Positions 16,732-25,437 are shown, counted from the first letter of the stretch. The stretch is 64,000 bases of DNA from Methyloversatilis sp. XJ19-49 (GCF_024580145.1 NZ_JANINI010000005.1:1-64000), one strand, 5' to 3'. The notes: generated by a model from the letters alone, not told the origin. Program-made: numbers and translations.

Positions 16732-17136
16732 ATGAGAATGCGCACCGAATACAAGCTTTACGATGATGTGAACCTGACGCCGCTGATGGATCTGGCGTGG
16801 AATCTGCTCATCGTGTTCATCATCATGGCCACTGCCACGGTGCAGGGCATCATGGTCGACCTGCCGCGCGCCAGCGCTGCACCGAGCATGAGCAAGCCCA
16901 AGACCAAGGCGGTCACGATCACGTCGGATGGCCGCATCTATCTCGACACCGCGCTGGTCAGCGTGGGCGAACTCGAAATGCGTCTGCGCCAGTTCAAGGC
17001 GGCCGACCCCAGCCTGCCCGTGGTGGTGAAGGGCGATGCCAGCATCCAGTACTACAAGGTGATCGAGGTGCTTGACGTGATGAAGCGCCTGCAGATCACG
17101 CAACTCGGCCTGGTCACCGACCGGCTCGTGAAGTGA
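16732..17136 (+). CDS. ExbD/TolR-family stator protein
   Basis: A 134-residue protein with a short cytoplasmic start, one transmembrane helix (about 18-40) and a periplasmic C-terminal domain. The membrane aspartate needed for ion flow is D20 (NLTPLMDLAWN). The C-terminal part (AVTITSDGRIYLDT, VVKGDASIQYYKVIEVLDVMK) is the usual ExbD/TolR fold that engages TonB or peptidoglycan. It lies 35 nt after the ExbB-like gene, and its stop overlaps the start of the TonB-like gene (TGATG), so ExbB, ExbD and TonB should be made together. Confidence 0.92.
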   Translation: MRMRTEYKLYDDVNLTPLMDLAWNLLIVFIIMATATVQGIMVDLPRASAAPSMSKPKTKAVTITSDGRIYLDTALVSVGELEMRLRQFKAADPSLPVVVKGDASIQYYKVIEVLDVMKRLQITQLGLVTDRLVK

Positions 17137-17933
17137 TGACAACCCGCGCTTCCGGTGCTGCCACCTTCCCGGAGCAGTCGACCTCGCACGCCGCGCGTCT
17201 CGTCCCCGGCCGCAGCCGGCGCCAGGCCGAAGCCGCCGCCCGGCGCCAGACCCTCCTGTGGCGTCTGGTCGCCGTGCTGCTGGTGCTTGCCACGGCTTAT
17301 CTCGCCCGCAGCCAGCTTCTCGATGCGGGTGCCCACCCGCGCAGCCGTGTGCAGCGCATCACCCTCATCCACGCCCCGAAACCGCTGCCGCCCAAGCCGC
17401 TCGAAAAGCCGCCCGAAGTGCAGGTGCAGAAAAATGATGTGGACGTGCAGTCGCAACCCATCCCCGACCCTTCGCCGAGCCAGCAGCCCGATGACCATCT
17501 GGGCGTCGACACCGACGGCGAAGGCGCGGGCGATGGCTTCGGCCTGGTCGGCAAGCGGGGCGGTCAGGACATCACCACACTGGGCGCTGCCTCGGGGGGC
17601 GCTGGACGGCCGGCATCCGGAAATCGCCCGACAACTGCACAGCAGTTCAATTTCCGCAATTACGGCGGTCTGATCGGACAGCGGCTGCAGAGTGAGCTGA
17701 TGGCACGCTCCGCGCTGCGCGGACGCGACTATGTGAGCGTGGTGCTGCTCTGGATCGATGCGCACGGCCGCATCGAGCGGGTGGAACTCCAGCGCGGCAG
17801 CGGCTACGCCGACATCGACTCGACGCTCAGACAGTCGTTCGCGGACATGCCGTTGCTACCCGAGCCGCCTGCAGGCCTGCCGCAACCGCTGAGCTATCGC
17901 GTCGCGTCGAGGGATCTGAATGCGCTCCGCTGA
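17136..17933 (+). CDS. TonB-like energy transducer
   Basis: A 265-residue protein with a basic cytoplasmic leader, one transmembrane helix (about 40-57) and a Pro-rich spacer (KPLPPKPLEKPPEVQVQ, about 78-110). An acidic, Gly-rich linker (about 120-155) leads to a C-terminal TonB-type domain (about 175-265; YVSVVLLWIDAHGRIERVELQRGSG). Such proteins pass energy from an ExbBD motor to outer-membrane partners. No TonB-dependent receptor gene lies in the window. The ATG at 17136 shares bases with the exbD stop; a GTG at 17133 is also possible. The gene overlaps the next one, the V-ATPase B subunit, by 14 nt, so the two complexes share one transcript. Confidence 0.82.
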   Translation: MTTRASGAATFPEQSTSHAARLVPGRSRRQAEAAARRQTLLWRLVAVLLVLATAYLARSQLLDAGAHPRSRVQRITLIHAPKPLPPKPLEKPPEVQVQKNDVDVQSQPIPDPSPSQQPDDHLGVDTDGEGAGDGFGLVGKRGGQDITTLGAASGGAGRPASGNRPTTAQQFNFRNYGGLIGQRLQSELMARSALRGRDYVSVVLLWIDAHGRIERVELQRGSGYADIDSTLRQSFADMPLLPEPPAGLPQPLSYRVASRDLNALR

Positions 17934-19287
17934 CGCCCGCAGTACCGGGCCGGTACCGGCCTCCCACCCGCTGGCCCGTCATACCCGACTGATCGACATC
18001 GTCGGCGACACGGCTCGCGTGCGCGCGCGCGGTGTGGCGCTCGGAGAACTTGCGCGGATAGACAATGAGGATGGCGAAAGGCTGCTTGCACGCGCCATCG
18101 AGCTCGACGGCGATCTGGTGACGCTGCAGGTGCTCGGCGGCGGCAAGGGACTGTCTTCCCACGCCGACGTGCGTTTCCTCGGCCGGCCGCTGGACACCGT
18201 GTGTTCCACCAGCCTTCTTGGCCGGGTGTTCGACGGCACCGGACTGCCGCGCGACGGCGGGCCTGAACTCACCGGGGAGCGCCGCGTGCCGGTCGATGGT
18301 GCGCAGATCAATCCGGTGCGACGACGCCTGCCGCAGAACATGATCCGCACCGACATCCCGATGATCGACGTGTTCAACTGCCTGGTTGAGAGCCAGAAGA
18401 TTCCGGTGTTCTCCATCGCCGGCGAACCCTACAACGCACTGCTGGCGCGCATCGGCTTCCAGGCCGACGCCGATGTGGTGGTGTTCGGCGGCATCGGTCT
18501 GGTGTTCGACGACTTCCATTTTTTCCGCCGCAGCTTCGAGGACCAGGGTGTTTTCCACCGCACCGTGATGTTCGTGGCGCTGGCCGGTGACCCGGTCACC
18601 GAGCGACTGCCCGTGCCCGATCTGGCGCTCGCCGTGGCCGAGCGCTTCGCGGTGGAGGAAGGGCAGCGCGTGCTGGTGCTGCTGACCGACATGACCGCCT
18701 GGGCCGATGCGCTGAAGGAGGAAGGCATCACGCTGGAGCGCATTCCGGCCAACCGCGGCTATATGGGCGACCTCTACACCCAGCTCGCCCAGCGCTACGA
18801 GCGCGCCTGCCAGTTCCTGGATGGCGGTTCGGTCACCGTACTCACCGTCACCACGATTCCCGGCAACGACATCACGCACCCGGTGCCGGACAACACGGGC
18901 TACATCACCGAAGGGCAGTTCTACCTGCACGACGGCATGATCGATCCCTTCGGCTCGCTTTCGCGCCTGAAGCAGCGGGTGATCGGCAGCAGCACGCGCG
19001 AAGATCACGGCCAGGTCATGAACGCCATGATCCGGCTGTATGCACAGGCGGAGGAAGCGGCGCGCAAGCAGGCCATGGCCTTCGACCTGTCGGACTTCGA
19101 CCGGCGACTGCTGCACTTCGGCATGCTCTTCCGCAGCCGCTTCATGGCCATCGACGTGTCCATGCCGCTGGAGGCTGCGCTCGACGCATGCTGGCAGAGC
19201 ATGGCCGAGTGCTTCCGGCCCGGTGAGCTGCCGATTCGCCCGTCGCTGGTTCAGCGCTACTTCCCGCATCCGGAGGCCGGCCCGTGA
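17920..19287 (+). CDS. ntpB: V-type ATP synthase subunit B (non-catalytic)
   Basis: A 455-residue protein, close to the usual 430-470 for bacterial V-type B subunits. Typical stretches include GRVFDGTGLPRDGGP, RTDIPMIDVFNCLVESQKIPVFS, FVALAGDPVTERLPVPDLALAVAE, TDMTAWADALKE, RGYMGDLYTQLAQRYERA and TIPGNDITHPVPDNTGYITEGQ. A Walker A motif is replaced by SIAGEPYNALLARI, as expected for the regulatory, non-hydrolysing B subunit of the A3B3 head. It overlaps the TonB-like gene by 14 nt. In most bacterial V-ATPase operons subunit A directly precedes B. Here B comes first and A is at the far end of the operon. Confidence 0.95.
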   Translation: MRSADARSTGPVPASHPLARHTRLIDIVGDTARVRARGVALGELARIDNEDGERLLARAIELDGDLVTLQVLGGGKGLSSHADVRFLGRPLDTVCSTSLLGRVFDGTGLPRDGGPELTGERRVPVDGAQINPVRRRLPQNMIRTDIPMIDVFNCLVESQKIPVFSIAGEPYNALLARIGFQADADVVVFGGIGLVFDDFHFFRRSFEDQGVFHRTVMFVALAGDPVTERLPVPDLALAVAERFAVEEGQRVLVLLTDMTAWADALKEEGITLERIPANRGYMGDLYTQLAQRYERACQFLDGGSVTVLTVTTIPGNDITHPVPDNTGYITEGQFYLHDGMIDPFGSLSRLKQRVIGSSTREDHGQVMNAMIRLYAQAEEAARKQAMAFDLSDFDRRLLHFGMLFRSRFMAIDVSMPLEAALDACWQSMAECFRPGELPIRPSLVQRYFPHPEAGP

Positions 19288-19907
19288 CGGCAATGAACAA
19301 GGGCGCACTGGCGCGCTGCCGGCACGAACTGGACACCTATGCCCGCGTGCTGCCCTCGCTCGACCTCAAGCGCAGGCAGCTGGCGATGATGCTGGCCGCA
19401 GAGCGCAGGCTGCTCGACGAGGCGGCGGCCCGCTTCGAGTCGGTGCTGACGCATCACGCCACGCGGCTTCCCATGCTCGCGCTGGACGAACTGCCGTTCG
19501 ATGGCATCTGGCATGCAGGACTCGAGCACGCGGAAGAGCGGCTGCTCGGGCTGCGAATGCCGGCGCTGGTCACGCCTTCATGGGAGCTGTCGCGCCAGAC
19601 CCTCACCGGACTTCCGGCCTGGAGCGACGAAGTGGCCGATGCGGTGCGGGAACTGGTCGGCCTGCAAGTGGAAAGAGGCCTGCGCTCGAAGCGCGTGCAG
19701 GTCCTGGAAGCCGGCGTCCGGCACGCGCTGCAGAAGGTGAATCTGTTCGAGCGGGTGCTGATTCCGCGCGCCCGCGACCGCATCCGGGCCATCCGCGTCT
19801 TCCTCGCCGATGGCGAGCGCACGGCCATCGTGCAGGCCAAACAGGCGCGTGCGCTGCTGCACCGGCGAACGCAGCCCGAGGCGCAACGCACGGAGCAGCG
19901 CCCGTGA
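19284..19907 (+). CDS. ntpD: V-type ATP synthase subunit D (central rotor shaft)
   Basis: A 207-residue, mostly helical protein. The N-terminal helix (MNKGALARCRHELDTYARVLPSLDLKRRQLAM) and the C-terminal VNLFERVLIPRARDRIRAIRVFLADGER are the antiparallel coiled coil of the V-ATPase D subunit, which turns inside the A3B3 head and couples it to the ring. Start GTG 19284 overlaps the B gene by 4 nt (GTGA); an ATG nine bases downstream (MNKG) is an alternative. Its stop overlaps the start of subunit I. Confidence 0.92.
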   Translation: MTAMNKGALARCRHELDTYARVLPSLDLKRRQLAMMLAAERRLLDEAAARFESVLTHHATRLPMLALDELPFDGIWHAGLEHAEERLLGLRMPALVTPSWELSRQTLTGLPAWSDEVADAVRELVGLQVERGLRSKRVQVLEAGVRHALQKVNLFERVLIPRARDRIRAIRVFLADGERTAIVQAKQARALLHRRTQPEAQRTEQRP

Positions 19908-21703
19908 GCATCGCTCCGGTCATCCGGCTGACCCTGTTCGGGCCGACGCACGCGAAGGACGCGACGCTGCTGCAGGCACAGGAACTGGGCTGCCTGCACA
20001 TCGAGCCACTGGACCGCCGGGAGGACGTCGTCGCCGACCGTCCGCAGGCGCGCCGGGCACTGGCCTTCCTGCTCGCTTCGCCAGTGCGTCGCCATGCCGC
20101 GCACAGTGCCGAGCGCTTCGATGCGGAAGCGGTGGAGGCCGCTGCCCTGCGCATCGAGGCTCGACTGCGTGCGCTCGATGAGGAAAAACGCACGCTGATC
20201 AAGCGCCTGCGTGTGCTCGCCCCGTGGGGCGACTATCCGCTCGACCCCGATCTGCTCGCGCGCGGTCTGCGGCTGTGGTTCTACGTGCTGCCGCACTGGC
20301 GGCTCGCACAGATGCCGGAGTATCTGACCGCGTGGAAAGTGGTCGCGCACGATCAGCGCAACTGCTGGGTGGCCGTCGTGCACCCCGACGAGCCACACGA
20401 CATGCCGGTGCCGCGCGAGCACACCGGCAGCGTGGCACTGCACGCACTGCAACACCGGCTGCACGACCTGGACGCCGAGCACGACGACCTGCTGGCCGAA
20501 CGCATAGCGCTGACGCGCTGGTGCGACGCGCTGGCGCACAGCCTCACCCGGCTGGAAGACCAGGCCGAACGCAAGCGCGCGGCCGGGCTGACCCGGGAGG
20601 TCGACGGGCTGTTCGCGCTCAGCGCCTGGGCACCTGCCGCCGCACTGCCTGACCTGCAGGCGATGGCCGGGCGCATCGGACTGGCGATGGTGACGCACCG
20701 GGCGCCACCGGCCGAGCTGCCGCCAACCTGGCTCGACAACAGCGGCATCGCTCGAAGCGGCCAGAACCTGCTCGGCATCTTCCTGACACCGGGCTACCGG
20801 AGCTGGGATCCCTCGACCTGGGTGCTGGTCTCCTTCGTGGTGTTCTTCGGCATGGTGATGGCAGACGCCGGCTATGCGCTGGTGATGCTGTTCGTGCTGC
20901 TGGCCCTGCGCCTGAGGCGCCGACCGGCGGCGGGCGAGGCGCCGGGCGCAGCCGGCGTCTGGCCGCTGGCGTGGCTGCTGGCCGCCTCGACCGGCGCATG
21001 GGGTCTGGGCACCGGCACCTGGTTCGGCTCCGCGTTGCCGGCCTCTCATCCAATGGCCGCGCTGCGGCTGCTCGACGGCACTGATTTCAGGCTGATGATG
21101 AGGCTGTCGCTGCTTATCGGCGTCCTGCATCTGACGCTGGCCAGTCTGGCGCAGGCCCGCCTCGCACGGGGCTGGTCGCGCATCGCGGCAGCCGGCTGGA
21201 GCGCCGTGCTGGCGGGCGGCGGACTGGCCGGATTCAGTATCGATCAGGGCTGGGGCGACGGACTGCGCTGGACCGGGCAGAGCCTGCTGGGGGCCGGACT
21301 GCTCGCCGCACTCACCGCCGCCGTGATGCAGGGCCGGGGGCTCGGCGGACGCGCTGCCGCACTGCTGGCCGGGCTGATGAGGCTGCCCGCTGCGCTCGGC
21401 GACACGCTGAGCTATCTGCGGCTGTTCGCACTCGGCTTTGCCGGCGCATCGTTGGCCACGGCCTTCAACGATCTGGCGCGCCAGACCCTGCATGGCGTAC
21501 CCGGCTTCGGCGTGCTGCTGGCCGGGCTGCTGCTGCTGCTGGGCCACACCCTCAACCTCGTGCTGGGCATCGCCGGCGGCCTGGTGCACGGGCTGCGCCT
21601 GAATTTCATCGAGTTCCTGAACTGGAGCGGCGTCGAAGAAGGTCGCCCGTTCAAGCCTTTCAAACTGAAGGACGCCCCGCCATGGATGCATCGATCGCGA
21701 TGA
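19904..21703 (+). CDS. ntpI: V-type ATP synthase subunit I (stator membrane subunit)
   Basis: A 599-residue protein. The N-terminal half (about 1-300) is soluble and helical (peripheral stalk and collar). The C-terminal half has seven or eight transmembrane helices, beginning at STWVLVSFVVFFGMVMADAGYAL. FGMVMADAGYAL and GDTLSYLRLFALGFAGASLATAFN are the conserved segments; the latter carries the Arg (LSYLRLFALG) that faces the ring Glu during ion transfer. GTG 19904 is chosen because it overlaps the D stop (GTGA) and the protein starts with the expected VxxLTLFGP strand. A much longer open frame upstream lies inside B and D and is rejected. Confidence 0.93.
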   Translation: MSIAPVIRLTLFGPTHAKDATLLQAQELGCLHIEPLDRREDVVADRPQARRALAFLLASPVRRHAAHSAERFDAEAVEAAALRIEARLRALDEEKRTLIKRLRVLAPWGDYPLDPDLLARGLRLWFYVLPHWRLAQMPEYLTAWKVVAHDQRNCWVAVVHPDEPHDMPVPREHTGSVALHALQHRLHDLDAEHDDLLAERIALTRWCDALAHSLTRLEDQAERKRAAGLTREVDGLFALSAWAPAAALPDLQAMAGRIGLAMVTHRAPPAELPPTWLDNSGIARSGQNLLGIFLTPGYRSWDPSTWVLVSFVVFFGMVMADAGYALVMLFVLLALRLRRRPAAGEAPGAAGVWPLAWLLAASTGAWGLGTGTWFGSALPASHPMAALRLLDGTDFRLMMRLSLLIGVLHLTLASLAQARLARGWSRIAAAGWSAVLAGGGLAGFSIDQGWGDGLRWTGQSLLGAGLLAALTAAVMQGRGLGGRAAALLAGLMRLPAALGDTLSYLRLFALGFAGASLATAFNDLARQTLHGVPGFGVLLAGLLLLLGHTLNLVLGIAGGLVHGLRLNFIEFLNWSGVEEGRPFKPFKLKDAPPWMHRSR

Positions 21704-22149
21704 ATGACACCCTCACCCAACTGCTCGGCATGGCCGGCATCTACGCACCTCTGGCCCTCGGCGCGCTGGGCAGCATCGTCGGCTGCGCACGGGCCGGTCA
21801 GGCCGCCTGCGGCGCCATGCTGGAAACCGAATCCGGTCACGGCCGCTTCGTCGGCGTGGCGGCGATGCCGGCGTCACAGACCATCTACGGCATCGTCATC
21901 ATGCTGGCGCTCAATCGCGATGTGACGGCATCGAACGCCGGCTTGCTCTTTGCGCTGGGCGTGCTGGCCGGTCTGATACAGCTGGCGTCGGCCACCTACC
22001 AGGGCAGTTGCGCCGCGGCGGCAATCGACGCCACCAAGAACAAGCCGGAAATTCTCGGTCTGGCGGTGGCACCGGCAGCAATCGTGGAAGGCTTTGCAGT
22101 GTTCGGCTTCGCATTCGCATTGCTGCTGGGCGCCGGCATTCCGAAATGA
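21682..22149 (+). CDS. ntpK: V-type ATP synthase proteolipid (ring) subunit K
   Basis: A 155-residue duplicated hairpin with four transmembrane helices, the ion-carrying ring of the Vo sector. The essential carboxylate is E136 (PAAIVEGFAVFGF). P63-x-x-Q66-x-x-Y69 (MPASQTIYGI) and Q107 (SATYQGSCAA) match positions that provide sodium ligands in sodium-pumping rings such as that of Enterococcus hirae. By that pattern the ring may carry Na+ and not H+ (inference). The N-terminal hairpin has no carboxylate, as usual. The ATG at 21682 has AAGGA 10 nt upstream; an ATG at 21700 (ATGA overlap with the I gene) is an alternative. Confidence 0.93.
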   Translation: MDASIAMNDTLTQLLGMAGIYAPLALGALGSIVGCARAGQAACGAMLETESGHGRFVGVAAMPASQTIYGIVIMLALNRDVTASNAGLLFALGVLAGLIQLASATYQGSCAAAAIDATKNKPEILGLAVAPAAIVEGFAVFGFAFALLLGAGIPK

Positions 22150-22160
22150 AGGACGCACAG

Positions 22161-22907
22161 ATGATGAACACGACACCGCAGGAAGACAGCACTGCCGGCC
22201 CGCCGATGGGGCATGGCATTGAATCGCTGATCGAGCGCCTGCGCACTGAAGGCATCGATGCCGGTCGCCAGCAGGCGCAGCAGTTCATTGCCCAGGCACA
22301 GGCCGAGATCGACGCACTCCGCGCGGGCGCCCGCGCAGAAGCCGAAGGGCTGCTGGAGGCGGCACGCGAGCGCATCCGCATCGAGCAGGAGGCATCGCTC
22401 GGTGCCATCCGGCTCGCCTTCCGCGACAGCGTGCTGAGACTGAAGGAGGATTTCCTGCAACAGTTCGGCGAGCGGCTGCAACGCCACGTACAGACAGAAC
22501 TGGCCGATCCGGAACTGTTGCGCCGACTGCTGATTGCCCTTGTGCAACCGATGTTCCCGGACCCCGCGCAGCCGTCGGACCGGACCCCGCAAACCATGAG
22601 CATGCCGAGCGAAGCCGACCTGGAAGCCCTGGCACGGGACGGCGAGGCCCGGCTGCTGTCAGAAGGGCTGGAGCTGCTGCCGGCCGCTCAAGGCAGCGGG
22701 CTGCGCATCTGCATGGTGGCCGGCGACATGGAAGTGCATGTCACCGACGAAGCACTCAGCGCGCTGCTGCTGGAACACTTGCTGCCCAAGGTGCGCCGAC
22801 ACCTCGACGGCGGTCCGGTCGTGCATGCCAACCCGCAGGCCGGGGGACCGGGCACGCCGGACGACGCGACCCGCACCGCTGTCACGCGACAGGAGCCCGG
22901 AACATGA
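22161..22907 (+). CDS. ntpE: V-type ATP synthase subunit E (peripheral stalk)
   Basis: A 248-residue protein from ATG 22161. Residues about 15-115 form a long charged Ala/Glu/Arg-rich helix (QQFIAQAQAEIDALRAGARA, LLEAARERIRIEQEASLGAI) typical of the E-subunit coiled coil. The C-terminal half is a globular domain with ICMVAGDMEVHVTDEALSALL, where E subunits contact the top of the head. AAGGA lies 7 nt before this ATG. An upstream ATG at 22146 overlaps the K stop (ATGA) and would add five residues. The tail after about 215 is Gly/Pro-rich and probably disordered. Confidence 0.85.
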   Translation: MMNTTPQEDSTAGPPMGHGIESLIERLRTEGIDAGRQQAQQFIAQAQAEIDALRAGARAEAEGLLEAARERIRIEQEASLGAIRLAFRDSVLRLKEDFLQQFGERLQRHVQTELADPELLRRLLIALVQPMFPDPAQPSDRTPQTMSMPSEADLEALARDGEARLLSEGLELLPAAQGSGLRICMVAGDMEVHVTDEALSALLLEHLLPKVRRHLDGGPVVHANPQAGGPGTPDDATRTAVTRQEPGT

Positions 22908-23617
22908 TCGACCTGCTGCGAAGCGCATCGTCCCCTCGCTATGTGATGCTTGCGGCCAGCCTGCCCCATCTGCCCCACTTCGAACGCACGAAGCGCCTTC
23001 CCATCGGCCCCGAACGGCTGGAATCGCGGATGCGACTGCTCGACGCAGCCGATCTTGACCGCCTGCAAAAGGTGCGCGAACTGCTGTCCTGGCAGCGCCG
23101 CTCGGACGATGAGGCCGCCGCCATGGCGGACTGGTGCGCAAGCATCGACCGCTGGCAGGCCGGGGAACCGGATGCGCAGGTACGCGAGTTGATCGGCGAC
23201 ATGATGTCCCGGCGCAGCTTGCTGGCAGCGCTGCGCCGCCGCCGCGCCGGGCTGCCCGCCCCTGGCCGTCGCGAGCGCTGGGGCTACGGCCCCTGGATGG
23301 ACAAGGTGCGGCGTTGCTGGCACGAAGCGCATTTCGGCCTGGCCTACCGGCAGCCCTGGCTGGTCCGTGCGCGCGAACTGATGGAAGGCGGCGATGCACT
23401 CGAGCTGCAGCGCCTGAGCGCCCGGCTCGACTGGGACGGTGCGAGCAAACTGCGCCGCCGGCAGCCGAACGGCTATGCGGGTGTGCTGGCCTATCACCTG
23501 CACTGGGATGTACTTCACGACTGGCTGCGTCACGATGCCGAGGGTGCCCGCAGACGACTGGAAGCACTGGTCGCCTTGGCCTGCCCGACCGGATTTGCGG
23601 TGGGTGAGGACGCATGA
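22904..23617 (+). CDS. V-type ATPase-associated protein, DUF2764 family
   Basis: A 237-residue protein, overlapping the E stop and the A start by 4 nt each. It begins YVMLAASLPHLPHFERTKRLPIGPERLESRMRLL and contains GYGPWMDKVRRCWHEAHFGLAYRQPWLVRARELM. Proteins of this size and type sit between E and A in bacterial V-ATPase operons that lack clear C, F and G subunits, and probably replace the C/F axle-ring link. That role is inferred from context; sequence similarity to C is not obvious by eye. Confidence 0.78.
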   Translation: MIDLLRSASSPRYVMLAASLPHLPHFERTKRLPIGPERLESRMRLLDAADLDRLQKVRELLSWQRRSDDEAAAMADWCASIDRWQAGEPDAQVRELIGDMMSRRSLLAALRRRRAGLPAPGRRERWGYGPWMDKVRRCWHEAHFGLAYRQPWLVRARELMEGGDALELQRLSARLDWDGASKLRRRQPNGYAGVLAYHLHWDVLHDWLRHDAEGARRRLEALVALACPTGFAVGEDA

Positions 23618-25437
23618 ACCGCGCCACCCCGGCCACACCGAAAACCACGGCGCAACGCGCTCGTGCCACCGTGACCGCAGTGCGGCCGAATCTGGTCACC
23701 GTGCAACTTGACGACGGACCGGTCGCCCGAAACGAGGTCGGACATGTATGCACCGGGCGCGCCCGGCTCAAGGCCGAGGTACTGCGCGTGCGCGGACGTC
23801 TGGCCGACATGCAGGTCTTCGAGGACACCCGGGGGGTTCGCGTCGGCGACACGGTGGAACTGAGCGGCGAACTGCTGTCGGTCACGCTCGGACCGGGATT
23901 GCTGACCCAGGTTTTCGACGGACTGCAGAACCCGCTCGATGCGCTGGCCGCGGAACATGGCGTGTTCCTGCCACGGGGTCATGCGGCCCCGCCGCTGCCG
24001 GACCGGACGTGGTCGTTCGAGCCGGTGGTGCGCGAGGGCGTCCGGCTCTGGCCAGGCGATGTGCTCGGTCACGTCATGGAAGGCCGGCTGCGGCACGACA
24101 TCTGCGTGCCCTTCGATGAAGCCGGTCCGGTGCAGCTCGGCTGGCTCGAAAGCGGCCGTTGCGACGTGCATGCCGTGATCGGCGAAATCCGGCGCACCGA
24201 CGGCAGCGCGCGTGCGCTGCATCTGGCACAGCGCTGGCCTGTGCGGCGCCCGCTGCCGCAGCGCCTTCTGCGCAGGCGCTGGGCCGAACAACTCTTTCCG
24301 CACGCACCGCTGCTGACCACGATACGACTGATAGACAGCTTCTTCCCGATCGCGCGGGGTGGCACGGCCTGCATCCCCGGCCCGTTCGGCGCCGGCAAGA
24401 CCGTGCTGCAGAATCTGATCGCGCGCTTTGCCGCGGTCGACGTCGTCATCATCGTCGCCTGCGGGGAGCGCGCGGGTGAGGTGGTCGAGACGCTGACCGA
24501 GTTTCCGCAGCTGCAGGATCCGCGCACCGGCGGTTCGCTGATGGACCGCACCGTCATCGTCTGCAACACCTCAGCGATGCCGGTGGCGGCGCGCGAATCG
24601 TCGATCTACACCGGCGTGACGATGGGCGAGTACTACCGGCACATGGGTTACGACGTGCTGGTCATCGCCGATTCGACCTCGCGCTGGGCGCAGGCCATGC
24701 GCGAAACATCCGGCCGCATGGAAGAGATTCCGGGCGAGGAGGCCTATCCGGGCTACCTCGACTCATCGATCCGGGCGCTCTACGAGCGTGCCGGCATCAT
24801 CAGGCGGCGCGATGGCACAGCCGGCAGCCTGACGTTGATCGGCACCGTATCGCCGGCCGGCGGCAATCTCGAAGAACCGGTCACCCAAGCCACGCTGGCC
24901 TCGGTCAAGACCTTCCTCGGTCTGACCGCGGAACGCGCTTATCGACGCTGCTATCCGGCCATCGATCCGCTGCGCAGCTGGTCGCGCTATCACCAGCAAT
25001 TGCGGGCCTGGCAGGAATCGGAACTGGGGCCCGAGTGGCCGCTCATCGTCGAGCGGCTGGGCGGCCTGCTGCGCGACGCGCAGCGCGTCGCGCAGATGGT
25101 GCAGGTGACAGGCGAGGAAGGCATCACCGAAGACGACTACCTGCTGTGGCAACGCGCGGAACTGATCGACAACATCTATCTGCAGCAGGACGCCTTCGAT
25201 CCGGTCGATGTCAGCACGCCACTCGCGCGTCAGCGCGAAATGCTGGTGCTGCTGGCAGAAGTGATCGATGTGCAGCCGGAAGTGGCCGGACGCGAGGCGC
25301 TACGGGAGTGGTTTCTGAATCTGACTGCGCTGCTGCGCGACCTGAACTGCGCGGCGACCGGATCGGGCGCCTTCCTGCAGTGCCTGCAAGCTGTCAGGAT
25401 ATTGCTCGCTCCGCAGCAGACTGCTTCCCGAGAGTGA
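23614..25437 (+). CDS. ntpA: V-type ATP synthase subunit A (catalytic)
   Basis: A 607-residue catalytic subunit. The Walker A motif is GPFGAGKTV at 256-264. The non-homologous insert before it (about 115-190) is the V/A-type bulge absent from F1 beta. VVIIVACGERAGEVVETLTEFP, NTSAMPVAARESSIYTGVTMGEY and IADSTSRWAQAMRE (Walker B region) are all intact, and so is EIPGEEAYPGYLDS. It hydrolyses or makes ATP in the A3B3 head, driving or driven by ion flow through I and K. It ends the operon and lies 71 nt from the 3' end of the tRNA-Ser gene. In the common bacterial order A comes before B, not seven genes later. Confidence 0.96.
   Translation: MNRATPATPKTTAQRARATVTAVRPNLVTVQLDDGPVARNEVGHVCTGRARLKAEVLRVRGRLADMQVFEDTRGVRVGDTVELSGELLSVTLGPGLLTQVFDGLQNPLDALAAEHGVFLPRGHAAPPLPDRTWSFEPVVREGVRLWPGDVLGHVMEGRLRHDICVPFDEAGPVQLGWLESGRCDVHAVIGEIRRTDGSARALHLAQRWPVRRPLPQRLLRRRWAEQLFPHAPLLTTIRLIDSFFPIARGGTACIPGPFGAGKTVLQNLIARFAAVDVVIIVACGERAGEVVETLTEFPQLQDPRTGGSLMDRTVIVCNTSAMPVAARESSIYTGVTMGEYYRHMGYDVLVIADSTSRWAQAMRETSGRMEEIPGEEAYPGYLDSSIRALYERAGIIRRRDGTAGSLTLIGTVSPAGGNLEEPVTQATLASVKTFLGLTAERAYRRCYPAIDPLRSWSRYHQQLRAWQESELGPEWPLIVERLGGLLRDAQRVAQMVQVTGEEGITEDDYLLWQRAELIDNIYLQQDAFDPVDVSTPLARQREMLVLLAEVIDVQPEVAGREALREWFLNLTALLRDLNCAATGSGAFLQCLQAVRILLAPQQTASRE

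Noticed and set aside
19040-19903. An N-terminal extension of subunit I of about 288 residues
   Set aside because: This part overlaps B and D in another frame and is Arg/Ala-rich. The GTG at 19904 overlaps the D stop and gives the family length.
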